DNA of 64,000 bases, taken from NCBI RefSeq assembly GCF_037076525.1, contig NZ_AP029018.1, forward strand, positions 186,001 to 250,000, read 5' to 3'. Each line of letters begins with the position of its first letter. Position 1 is the stretch's first letter. This DNA comes from Selenomonas sp. TAMA-11512 (GTDB taxonomy: Bacteria > Bacillota > Negativicutes > Selenomonadales > Selenomonadaceae). The translations under genes and the position numbers were made by a program. Positions 35,957-42,193 of this stretch are shown here, one piece after another. Below the pieces are notes generated by a model, which saw nothing but the letters and a program-made list of their open reading frames with translations, was not told the origin of the DNA and did no database searches.

Positions 35957-37277
35957 ATTTGCGGTGATCTTCCTTCCACTTCTTGATGGCGGAGAGGCGT
36001 TCTTTGAAGCGGCTCTCAAGTCCCTCGTCGCTTGGCCGGTAATAGCTCTTGCCCTCCAAGTCATCAGGGAGACACTGCATGGCGGTGATGTGCCCCGCGT
36101 AGTCGTGGGCGTACTGATAGCCCTTGCCGTATCCCTCTTCCTTCATCAGCTTCGTGGGCGCGTTGCGGATGTGGAGGGGAACGGGCTCGGCAATCCGCTC
36201 AAGCGCGTCTTTCCGGGCGGACAGATAGGCGGCCTCCATCGCGTTGGACTTCGGCGCGAGGGAGAGATAGACGACCGCCTGGGTGAGATGGACATTGCAC
36301 TCGGGCATGCCGATAAAGTGCGCGGCTTGATAGGCGGCGACGGAGATCTCCAGCGCGCGCGGATCGGCGAGGCCGACGTCCTCACTTGCGAAGCGGACGA
36401 TGCGGCGCGCGACGTAGAGCGGATCCTCGCCCGCTTCGAGCATGCGGGCGAGCCAGTAGACGGCGGCATCGGGGTCGGAATTGCGCATGGATTTATGAAG
36501 CGCGGAGATGATGTTGTAGTGCTCCTCGCCTTGGCAGTCGTAGAGGAGCGATTTTCGCGACGTGCACTGCTCGACCGTGTCGGACGTGACGCGGATCGTG
36601 CCGTCCTCATCGATATCGCCGTTCATCACGACCATTTCGAGCGTCGAGAGAGCCGCTCTGGCGTCACCGTTGGCAAACCTCGCGAGAGCGCCGATGAGCT
36701 CGTCCGCGATCTCGACCTTTTCCGAGCCGAAGCCCTTCGGCGAGGTCAGCGCGTGGCGGAGCAGGGCGGTGATGTCGTCTTCGGTCAGCGCGTGGAGGAC
36801 GAAGACGCGGCAGCGCGATAGAAGCGCGTTGTTGATTTCAAAGGAAGGGTTTTCCGTCGTCGCGCCGATCAGAATGATGCTGCCTTTTTCGACAAAGGGG
36901 AGAAAGGCGTCCTGCTGGGCCTTGTTGAAGCGATGGATTTCATCGACGAAGAGGATGGTGCGCTCGCCGTATTGACGGTTTCTCTCCGCGTCCGCCATGA
37001 CGGCGCGGATTTCTTTGATGCCGCTCGTCACGGCTGAGAAATCGATGAAGGCGGCTTTCGTATGCTTGGCGATGATGCGGGCGAGCGTCGTCTTGCCGAC
37101 GCCTGGCGGTCCCCAGAAAATCATGGAGTACGGCTTGTCGCTTTCGATGATGCGGCTGAGCATCTTGCCCTTGCCGACCAAGTGCTGCTGACCCGCGTAT
37201 TCGTCAAGCGTCTCGGGACGCATACGCGTGGCGAGAGGCTCTTCGAACGGCTCCAGAAAGAGAGAGTCTTCGTTCAT
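35955..37277 (-). CDS. rarA: Replication-associated recombination protein A
   Basis: A 440-residue AAA+ ATPase of the RarA/MgsA/WRNIP1 family, acting at stalled replication forks. Visible: ATRMRPETLDEYAGQQHL N-terminus, Walker A GPPGVGKTTLA near residue 57, Walker B ILFVDEIHRFNKAQQDA, sensor ATTENPSFE, and the C-terminal tetramerisation part ending in RPSDEGLESRFKERL. Full length. The gene ends inside the terminator stem shared with its convergent neighbour. Confidence 0.93.
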   Translation of the reverse strand: MNEDSLFLEPFEEPLATRMRPETLDEYAGQQHLVGKGKMLSRIIESDKPYSMIFWGPPGVGKTTLARIIAKHTKAAFIDFSAVTSGIKEIRAVMADAERNRQYGERTILFVDEIHRFNKAQQDAFLPFVEKGSIILIGATTENPSFEINNALLSRCRVFVLHALTEDDITALLRHALTSPKGFGSEKVEIADELIGALARFANGDARAALSTLEMVVMNGDIDEDGTIRVTSDTVEQCTSRKSLLYDCQGEEHYNIISALHKSMRNSDPDAAVYWLARMLEAGEDPLYVARRIVRFASEDVGLADPRALEISVAAYQAAHFIGMPECNVHLTQAVVYLSLAPKSNAMEAAYLSARKDALERIAEPVPLHIRNAPTKLMKEEGYGKGYQYAHDYAGHITAMQCLPDDLEGKSYYRPSDEGLESRFKERLSAIKKWKEDHRK

Positions 37278-37308
37278 AATACACTTCCTAAGTCATGCGC
37301 AAAAAGAC

Positions 37309-37953
37309 TCATGCTTCCACAAGCTTCACACCGGCACTCGTGCCGAGACGGTCGGCGCCCGCTTCGATCATGGCGAGCGCCGTCTCCTTATCCCGAATGC
37401 CGCCGGCGGCTTTGACCCGGATCGCATCGCCGGCTGTCCGGCGCAGGAGATGCACATCGTCGAGCGTTGCCCCGCCCGTGCTGAAGCCCGTCGAGGTCTT
37501 GACGAAGTCCGCGCCGCTGGCAATGACGCATTTCGTTGCGCGCACTTTTTCGTCGTCCGTCAAAAGACACGCCTCAATGATGACCTTGACGAGCGCCTTT
37601 CCTTTAGCGGCAGCTGCGACCGCTGCAATGTCGGCGGTGACGTAGTCGTCGTCGCCCTCCTTCAGCCTGCCGACGGCGATGACCATGTCGACCTCCGTCG
37701 CACCGTCACGGATGGCCTGCTCCGTCTCGTATACTTTGACAGACGTGGGCGTTGCGCCCTGCGGAAATCCGATGACGGTACAGACGGCGACGTTCGTGGC
37801 GGCAAGATAGTCCGCCGCGGTTTTGACCCAAAGGGGAGAGATGCAGACAGAGGCGAAGTTGTGCGCCGCCGCCTCGGCGAGGAGCTTTTCAACATCGGCT
37901 TTCGTGGCATCGGTTTTGAGGAGAGTGTGGTCGATATACGTGTTCAGCTTCAT
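37309..37953 (-). CDS. deoC: Deoxyribose-phosphate aldolase
   Basis: A 214-residue class I aldolase that splits 2-deoxyribose 5-phosphate to glyceraldehyde 3-phosphate and acetaldehyde. The Schiff-base lysine lies in [12 protein letters not shown] (near residue 150) and the [18 protein letters not shown] block is diagnostic. GAAGGAG lies 6 bases before the ATG. It is 31 bases upstream of rarA on the same strand. Fits with cytidine deaminase in nucleoside salvage. Confidence 0.93.
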   Translation of the reverse strand: MKLNTYIDHTLLKTDATKADVEKLLAEAAAHNFASVCISPLWVKTAADYLAATNVAVCTVIGFPQGATPTSVKVYETEQAIRDGATEVDMVIAVGRLKEGDDDYVTADIAAVAAAAKGKALVKVIIEACLLTDDEKVRATKCVIASGADFVKTSTGFSTGGATLDDVHLLRRTAGDAIRVKAAGGIRDKETALAMIEAGADRLGTSAGVKLVEA

Positions 37954-38020
37954 GAGGACTCCTTCCTGCGCATATTATGTTGTCCTTATTATATTTTTCC
38001 GGAGGGCCTTTGTCAAAGGC

Positions 38021-38049
38021 TTGCATATACACTCCATCTGTGCTATAAT
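38021..38049 (+). promoter_or_regulatory. Promoter of tRNA-Pro
   Basis: TTGCAT (38021-38026), 17 bases, TATAAT (38044-38049), 12 bases before the mature tRNA. Confidence 0.75.
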
Positions 38050-38061
38050 GCTCCTTGCAGT

Positions 38062-38138
38062 CGGGGCGTGGCTCAGCTTGGTAGAGCGCTTCCTTGGGGT
38101 GGAAGAGGTCGTGGGTTCAAATCCCGTCGCTCCGACCA
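38062..38138 (+). tRNA. tRNA-Pro, anticodon GGG, with encoded CCA
   Basis: 77 bases. The acceptor stem is CGGGGCG / CGCTCCG with one G-U pair; the anticodon stem CTTCC / GGAAG encloses the loop TTGGGGT with anticodon GGG. The T arm has GTTCAAATC and the gene ends with discriminator A and CCA. Confidence 0.95.
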
Positions 38139-38161
38139 TTGCTTAGTGCCATAAGGCTTTC

Positions 38162-38202
38162 GGGGTATTCAGTGTGCTAGACTGGATACCTCGTTTTTGT
38201 TT
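38162..38202 (+). terminator. Terminator after tRNA-Pro
   Basis: GGTATTCAGT pairs with ACTGGATACC (one mismatch), followed by a T-rich run. Confidence 0.75.
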
Positions 38203-38278
38203 TTGTCCCTCGGCTTTTCTACAGCAGGCGCATATATATCCGCTCAGAAATATTTTATAAAAATCAACCCCTTAAAAC

Positions 38279-38307
38279 TTGCACAGACTGTCCATATCTG
38301 CTATGAT
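38279..38307 (+). promoter_or_regulatory. Antitoxin RNA promoter, unit 1
   Basis: TTGCAC (38279-38284), 17 bases, TATGAT (38302-38307). The same pair with the same spacer length precedes the small RNA in every unit of the array. Confidence 0.7.
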
Positions 38308-38313
38308 GAAAAC

Positions 38314-38409
38314 AAGAAGAGAACCACCTTGAAGGGTTACCTCTTCCGAAAAGAAAACTGTTAAGATTTAACCGCCACGTGTAGGAAGCAGGGCGGTTAT
38401 TTCTTTTTT
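38314..38409 (+). ncRNA. Putative type I antitoxin RNA, unit 1 (class 1)
   Basis: About 96 bases from the expected start after the promoter to the T run of a terminator (AACCGCC 38370-38376 with GGCGGTT 38392-38398, then TTTCTTTTTT). Its 3' part is antisense to the end of the toxin gene on the other strand. The 5' part holds a hairpin, GAAGAG-AACCACC to GGGTTACCTCTTC, whose motif also occurs, in the same sense, in the 5' leader of the cognate toxin mRNA. No SD-preceded frame is seen. Ends are inferred. Confidence 0.6.
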
Positions 38410-38568
38410 ATGCACAAGATGTACCCCGTTGCGAGTATCAAAACTGCACTAGTCAACAAAAACTGGACACAAAAACCTAAAAATTAGTCATTAGAATTGA
38501 GATACTGTACATATTCATCGAAGATGTGATACACAGAATATCCATGACCTCCATTCAAAGGACACGTA

Positions 38569-39438
38569 TCAAGGAGCCGCACCTTCGTGCTTTGGCGCGA
38601 ACTGCTCCCGATACTGCTTCGGCGTAAGGTATCCAAGGGCATATGCAGGGCGCTCCTCGTTGAAGAAGCGGATGTAGTCGGATACCTGAGCGGGGACATT
38701 CTCCGGCGAAGTAATATGGAAATCTGTAAAGAGTTCGGCCTTGATCCAACCATTAATCGCCTCCATCGCGGCATTGTCTGTCGGTGTGCCGGCTCTGGAC
38801 ATTGACCTGACAATGTTGTACATGGGCAGGAGTTCGTTGTAGCTCTTGGATGCGTAAACAGAGCCTTGATCGCTGTGCAGGATGAGCTTCTGATTCGGAT
38901 ACTGCTTCTTGAACGCAAGCACGTCCTGCAAGCCGTCGAGGTAGGTCATACGATCGCCGCGCTTGGATGAGAGCGCGTGGGCAATGAGCTCGTCATTCCA
39001 CAAATCCATATATAGTGTGAGCTCGTAGTATGTGCGCTCCACATAAAAGGCGGTCATATCACTCACCACACATTCCATGGGGCCGGTGATGTTGATTCCT
39101 GCAAGCAACAAGTTCGGATAGGTTCTGGACGGATCGCCCTCCTTCTTGTAGCTGTAATGTTTGCAAAGGCTCTTGATCCCTGCGATCTTACAGCATTTAT
39201 GGGCATAGGGATCGGAAAATACGATTCCTTTGTCCAATCGGATTTTGGCATTCAGCCAGCGGTAGCCATGGGAGGGAAAGCGCCCATGGTATTCCTGAAA
39301 CAATCCGATGCTCTGCACAAGCCGTTTCTTCTGTTCGGGTGGATGTTCCACGCTCTTCTTCCAGTTGTAGAAGCTGCTGCGTGGGATTCCGGTCTTTGTA
39401 CAGAGCAGCCGGATGGGGAACTGTCCGGAAAGCTCCAT
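38569..39438 (-). CDS. IS3-family transposase OrfB
   Basis: A 289-residue rve-type integrase core. The N-terminal GIPRSSFYNWKKS helix-turn-helix-like segment and HGYRWLNAKIRL (HTH_21) precede the DDE motifs CVVSDMTAFY, ILHSDQGSVYASKSY, and the late glutamate in TDNAAMEAINGWIKAEL. C-terminal EERPAYALGYLTPKQYRE is typical. Its ATG lies 2 bases after the OrfA stop. Confidence 0.9.
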   Translation of the reverse strand: MELSGQFPIRLLCTKTGIPRSSFYNWKKSVEHPPEQKKRLVQSIGLFQEYHGRFPSHGYRWLNAKIRLDKGIVFSDPYAHKCCKIAGIKSLCKHYSYKKEGDPSRTYPNLLLAGINITGPMECVVSDMTAFYVERTYYELTLYMDLWNDELIAHALSSKRGDRMTYLDGLQDVLAFKKQYPNQKLILHSDQGSVYASKSYNELLPMYNIVRSMSRAGTPTDNAAMEAINGWIKAELFTDFHITSPENVPAQVSDYIRFFNEERPAYALGYLTPKQYREQFAPKHEGAAP

Positions 39439-39440
39439 GA

Positions 39441-39809
39441 CTACTTGGTATTCTTCCTGCCGATAGGAATGAACGTCTTTTCCGCACCAACTCCTTCCAC
39501 CAGATAACCTTTTTTTAAGCGTGCCTCTGTGATCCTTGCCATAACGAGGGCATCGATTAGTTCTTTTTTCGTCATGGACTGGAGATCTTCCAGGCCGGTG
39601 GGAACTGGTATGGATTTGGTCTTGGCAAGACCCAAGCAGCTGCGCACCCCCCTTTTCGGCGGGAGCTGGTTGGCATCCCGGTAGTGGCGCATGTAATCCC
39701 GTGCGGTCTGCTCGCTGATCCCGTATTCTTCTGCTGCTTCATATCTCGTGAGCTCGCCGTCGTAGATCCGACGGCCTATGTCCAAACGTTGCTCCTTGGT
39801 GTACTTCAC
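39441..39809 (-). CDS. IS3-family transposase OrfA
   Basis: A 122-residue DNA-binding protein with a helix-turn-helix (DGELTRYEAAEEYGISEQTA). GTG at 39809 is preferred because AGGAGG lies 7 bases upstream; the ATG at 39830 lies before that ribosome site. OrfA and OrfB make the transposase together in this family. Confidence 0.8.
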   Translation of the reverse strand: MKYTKEQRLDIGRRIYDGELTRYEAAEEYGISEQTARDYMRHYRDANQLPPKRGVRSCLGLAKTKSIPVPTGLEDLQSMTKKELIDALVMARITEARLKKGYLVEGVGAEKTFIPIGRKNTK

Positions 39810-40032
39810 GTGGCAACCTCCTGTCTGCATCGGGAGATAGGCTGTCCGCTGCCTGTCATCCTGTGTACAGGATACTGCAAACAGTGTCCATTTTCTACCC
39901 CCTCTGTGTCCAGTTTTAGTTTACCACTTCAAAACAAGCATCAACTCGAAAGAAGTCATACGCGCCACCCCCTTTCTTTTCAGAATAAGGGTGGAAGAAG
40001 TAACCGATTAACCTTGGTGGTTCTCTGTCCGC

Positions 40033-40061
40033 ATTATACAGAGGGTTGGCGAAAAAGGCAA
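40033..40061 (-). promoter_or_regulatory. Toxin promoter, unit 1
   Basis: On the minus strand TTGCCT (40061-40056), 17 bases, TATAAT (40038-40033). A TGAGCGTTGCTCA palindrome lies just upstream (about 40069-40081) and is kept in every unit. Confidence 0.7.
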
Positions 40062-40091
40062 GAGAGAATGAGCAACGCTCACAAGACACGT

Positions 40092-41249
40092 TGTAGGATT
40101 ACAATAGATGTGAGACTGGAACAGGATATACAAAAGCGATGAAATCCTTTAGAATGTGTTTAGCACCAACAACATGACCAAAGGAGGTTTCATCGCCATG
40201 TCCAGTATAACACAAATCAAACGCTATCTGCCACATGAACTTAAGACACGCATCTATGCCGTCCAGCTTTATCGCCATGAAGAGGATATATCCTTTGTCT
40301 GCCGTCGTTACAAAATCTCCAAAGCCTCACTTATGCGTTGGAACAAAAAATATGACGGCACGCCGGAATCCTTGATGGACAAATCCCATCGACCACACAC
40401 ACAACACCCGAAAGCACATACCGAAGAGGAACAAACTTGGATTTGCAACCTCCATAGGCGCAACCCGCATATTTCCGTCGGAGAAATGTATGGTAAACTC
40501 AAAATGCACAAAGGCTATCAACGCCACCCGGGCTCGCTCTACCGCGTACTTATCCGTCTTGGCTTGCGTCCGTCACGCACCGACACCAAAACAGCATCCA
40601 GGAAACCGCAACCCTATCATACCCCGCAACAACCCGGCGTAAAATGGCAGATGGATGTCAAATATGTTCCCTCTGCCTGTTATGTCGGAAGTACGCCACA
40701 AGCATTTTTTCAGTACACCGTTATAGACGAGGCCTCCCGCGAGCGTTACATCCATCCCTATGAAGAGGTTAGCAGTGCCTCCACTTGCGATTTCCTGCTC
40801 CGTGCAATCACCTTTTTCGGCTACCAGCCGCAGACCCTCCAGACTGACAATGGTCCGGAGTTTGCCCACACGTGCAAGACAGAACGAGTCCACCCGCTTG
40901 ATGCTCTCTGCGAGAAACTCGGTATCCGGCACAAACGCATCCGACCTCGAACACCACGGCATAATGGGAAGGTGGAACGCAGCCACAGGAACGATCAGGA
41001 GCGATTTTACAACAAACTGAAATTCTTCTCCCTCGATGATTTGAAAGAGCAAATGCGCCGTTATCTCCATCGATCTAATCGCATTCCCACCAAGGTTCTC
41101 GGATGGAAGTCTCCTTTCGAGAAACGCAAGGAACTGCTGCAAGAATATCCGGTAGTCAAAGCTAAGAGAATTACAGTGGATGCTATGACATTTATTTATG
41201 GGTCTCCCGCTTCTTAAATTTTCGGTCTCACATCATTGACATTCCTACA
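40092..41249 (+). mobile_element. IS481-family insertion element
   Basis: About 1.16 kb with terminal repeats TGTAGGATTACAATAGATGT... and its imperfect complement ending in CCTACA; both share GATGTGAGAC. No short target duplication is seen. Instead, the same 25-base unit boundary sequence (GAATGAGCAAYGCTCACAAG and on) occurs on both sides, with one difference, which suggests loss of DNA by recombination. Confidence 0.8.
40198..41217 (+). CDS. IS481-family transposase
   Basis: A 339-residue transposase: an N-terminal helix-turn-helix (AVQLYRHEEDISFVCRRYKI), a linker with a KWQMDVKYV first Asp, LQTDNGPEFAH second Asp, and PRTPRHNGKVERSHRND with the catalytic glutamate. AGGAGG lies 10 bases before ATG 40198. 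The frame is intact, so the element may be active. Confidence 0.88.
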   Translation: MSSITQIKRYLPHELKTRIYAVQLYRHEEDISFVCRRYKISKASLMRWNKKYDGTPESLMDKSHRPHTQHPKAHTEEEQTWICNLHRRNPHISVGEMYGKLKMHKGYQRHPGSLYRVLIRLGLRPSRTDTKTASRKPQPYHTPQQPGVKWQMDVKYVPSACYVGSTPQAFFQYTVIDEASRERYIHPYEEVSSASTCDFLLRAITFFGYQPQTLQTDNGPEFAHTCKTERVHPLDALCEKLGIRHKRIRPRTPRHNGKVERSHRNDQERFYNKLKFFSLDDLKEQMRRYLHRSNRIPTKVLGWKSPFEKRKELLQEYPVVKAKRITVDAMTFIYGSPAS

Positions 41250-41335
41250 GAATGAGCAATGCTCACAAGACACGTAAAGATTAATGGACAAAGATCAAAG
41301 TTAAAATAAGGGACAAAGATCAAAGTTGTAACCTC

Positions 41336-41364
41336 TTGCGCAGACCGCCCATATCTGCTATGAT
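41336..41364 (+). promoter_or_regulatory. Antitoxin RNA promoter, unit 3
   Basis: TTGCGC (41336-41341), 17 bases, TATGAT (41359-41364). Confidence 0.65.
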
Positions 41365-41370
41365 AAAGAT

Positions 41371-41464
41371 GAAAAAAGAAGAACCCCCATAGGGCGGCTA
41401 CTTCTTCACAGAAAGATGGGAATAACCGCTTACCGTGTCAGAGTAGGGCGGTTATTTCTTTTTT
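41371..41464 (+). ncRNA. Putative type I antitoxin RNA, unit 3 (class 2)
   Basis: About 94 bases, ending at a terminator (AATAACCGC with GCGGTTATT, then TTTCTTTTTT). The 5' hairpin motif GAAGAACCCCCATAGGG with GGCTACTTCTTC recurs, in the same sense, in the leader of the unit 3 toxin mRNA. Read on the other strand the same hairpin followed by six T is a terminator for the toxin mRNA, so the two RNAs overlap at their 3' ends. Confidence 0.62.
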
Positions 41465-41523
41465 ATGCAAACGATGTAACCCGTTGCGAGAATTAGTAAC
41501 AAGACTATTTCGTAAAAGGTCAT
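41452..41523 (-). CDS. Putative type I toxin peptide, unit 3
   Basis: 23 codons: MTFYEIVLLLILATGY, then IVCIKKK and stop. One hydrophobic helix (about residues 4-20) with a triple-lysine tail, the usual form of membrane-acting type I toxins. GGGAGGTGA lies 8 bases before the ATG, but an upstream TCACCTCTC can pair with it fully, so translation should be repressed in the folded leader. Promoter at 41597-41625. Not close to a toxin family I can name. Confidence 0.68.
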   Translation of the reverse strand: MTFYEIVLLLILATGYIVCIKKK

Positions 41524-41596
41524 ATCGCATCACCTCCCTTGTTTTGGGTTAGAGAGGTGAAGAAATAGCCGCCTATGCCTATAGGGGTTCGCCTGC

Positions 41597-41625
41597 ATTA
41601 TACAGAGGGTTGGCGAAAAAGGCAA
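41597..41625 (-). promoter_or_regulatory. Toxin promoter, unit 3
   Basis: On the minus strand TTGCCT (41625-41620), 17 bases, TATAAT (41602-41597). Confidence 0.75.
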
Positions 41626-41690
41626 GAGAGAATGAGCAACGCTCACAAGACACATAAAGATTAAGGGACAAAGATCAAAGTTAAAACCTC

Positions 41691-41719
41691 TTGCACAGAT
41701 TGCCCATATCTGCTATGAT
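41691..41719 (+). promoter_or_regulatory. Antitoxin RNA promoter, unit 4
   Basis: TTGCAC (41691-41696), 17 bases, TATGAT (41714-41719). Confidence 0.65.
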
Positions 41720-41725
41720 AAAGAC

Positions 41726-41816
41726 GAAAAAAGAAGAACCCCCATAGGGCGGCTACTTCTTCATATTAGGGGATTTAACCGCCACGTGTAGGAAGCAGGG
41801 CGGTTATTTCTTTTTT
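41726..41816 (+). ncRNA. Putative type I antitoxin RNA, unit 4 (class 2)
   Basis: About 91 bases. The 5' hairpin motif matches unit 3, while the terminator stem (AACCGCC 41777-41783 with GGCGGTT 41799-41805) and its loop match unit 1. The unit is therefore a mosaic, as expected from recombination within the array. Confidence 0.62.
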
Positions 41817-41875
41817 ATGCAAACTATGTAACCTGTTGCGAGGATTAGTAACAAGACTACTTCGTAAAAGGTCAT
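41804..41875 (-). CDS. Putative type I toxin peptide, unit 4
   Basis: 23 codons, differing from the unit 3 peptide only at residue 6 (Val for Ile): MTFYEVVLLLILATGY, IVCIKKK. Several synonymous third-base differences between the two genes (for example GGT TAC ATA against GGT TAC ATC) indicate selection on the peptide. GGGAGGTGA precedes the ATG and is again matched by an upstream TCACCTCTC. Confidence 0.68.
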   Translation of the reverse strand: MTFYEVVLLLILATGYIVCIKKK

Positions 41876-41949
41876 ATAGCATCACCTCCCTCTGATTGGA
41901 GTAGGAGAGGTGAAGAAATAGCCGCCTATGCCTATAGGGGTTCGCCTGC

Positions 41950-41978
41950 ATTATACAGGGGATTGACTAAAAAGGCAA
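41950..41978 (-). promoter_or_regulatory. Toxin promoter, unit 4
   Basis: On the minus strand TTGCCT (41978-41973), 17 bases, TATAAT (41955-41950). The spacer sequence differs from that of unit 3, but both boxes and the length are kept. Confidence 0.75.
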
Positions 41979-42030
41979 GAGAGAATGAGCAACGCTCACA
42001 AGACACGAAAAGATTAAGGGTATAAACCTC

Positions 42031-42059
42031 TTGCACAGACTGTCTATATCTGCTATGAT
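42031..42059 (+). promoter_or_regulatory. Antitoxin RNA promoter, unit 5
   Basis: TTGCAC (42031-42036), 17 bases, TATGAT (42054-42059). Confidence 0.65.
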
Positions 42060-42065
42060 GAAAAC

Positions 42066-42159
42066 AAGAAGAAAACCACCTTGAAGGGTTACCTCTTCCG
42101 GTAGAAAAGTGTTAAGATTTAACCGCTATCCTTGTCCGAGGGGCGGTTATTTCTTTTTT
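42066..42159 (+). ncRNA. Orphan antitoxin-like RNA, unit 5 (class 1)
   Basis: Same plan as the other antitoxins, with the class 1 motif AACCACCTTGAAGGGTTACC shared with unit 1 and a terminator (AACCGCT with GGCGGTT, T run). Only the last few toxin codons remain on the other strand; then the MATE gene leader begins. It has no toxin of its own but could act on unit 1-type toxin mRNA. Confidence 0.58.
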
Positions 42160-42193
42160 ATGCGTCTTTTATTTTTGTCGAAAGGAGATCTGC

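Larger units (their letters stand above)
38445..39928 (-). mobile_element. IS3-family insertion element in a toxin gene
   Basis: About 1.48 kb with imperfect terminal inverted repeats (ends share AAAACTGGACACA about 13 bases from the tips). It is flanked by the direct repeat TCAAAAC at 38438-38444 and 39929-39935; the exact boundary may shift by a base or two. It carries orfA and orfB on the minus strand. Confidence 0.85.
38397..39959 (-). pseudogene. Type I toxin peptide gene of unit 1, split by the IS3-family element
   Basis: The N-terminal 10 codons (MTSFELMLVL) are at 39959-39929 and the rest (ILATGYILCIKKK, stop) at 38444-38397. Removing the element and one copy of the 7-base duplication restores a 72-base, 23-codon gene of exactly the same length as the intact copies at 41452 and 41804. 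As it stands the frame stops two codons into the element. GGGGGTGG lies upstream of the ATG and is paired with CCACCC further 5'. Confidence 0.75.
41250..42165. repeat. Tandem array of toxin/antitoxin units
   Basis: Units of about 350 bases repeat head to tail: unit 3 (about 41331-41650), unit 4 (about 41686-42005) and a half unit 5 (about 42026-42165). Between units lie GGACAAAGATCAAAGTT repeats (two at 41286-41327, one at 41666-41682) and the boundary motif TGAGCAACGCTCACAAGACAC. Unit 1 at 38279-40081 is the same structure, interrupted by an IS. Similarity between units 3 and 4 is very high; units 1 and 5 form a second sequence class. Confidence 0.85.

Noticed and set aside
38445-39928. A prophage or integrative element inserted at tRNA-Pro
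   Set aside because: No integrase of that kind, no phage genes and no repeat of the tRNA 3' end; only single IS elements are present.
41280-42000. Regular repeats that at first look like a CRISPR array
   Set aside because: The repeat period is about 350 bases, the repeated part contains promoters and small genes, and there are no unique 30-40-base spacers or cas genes.
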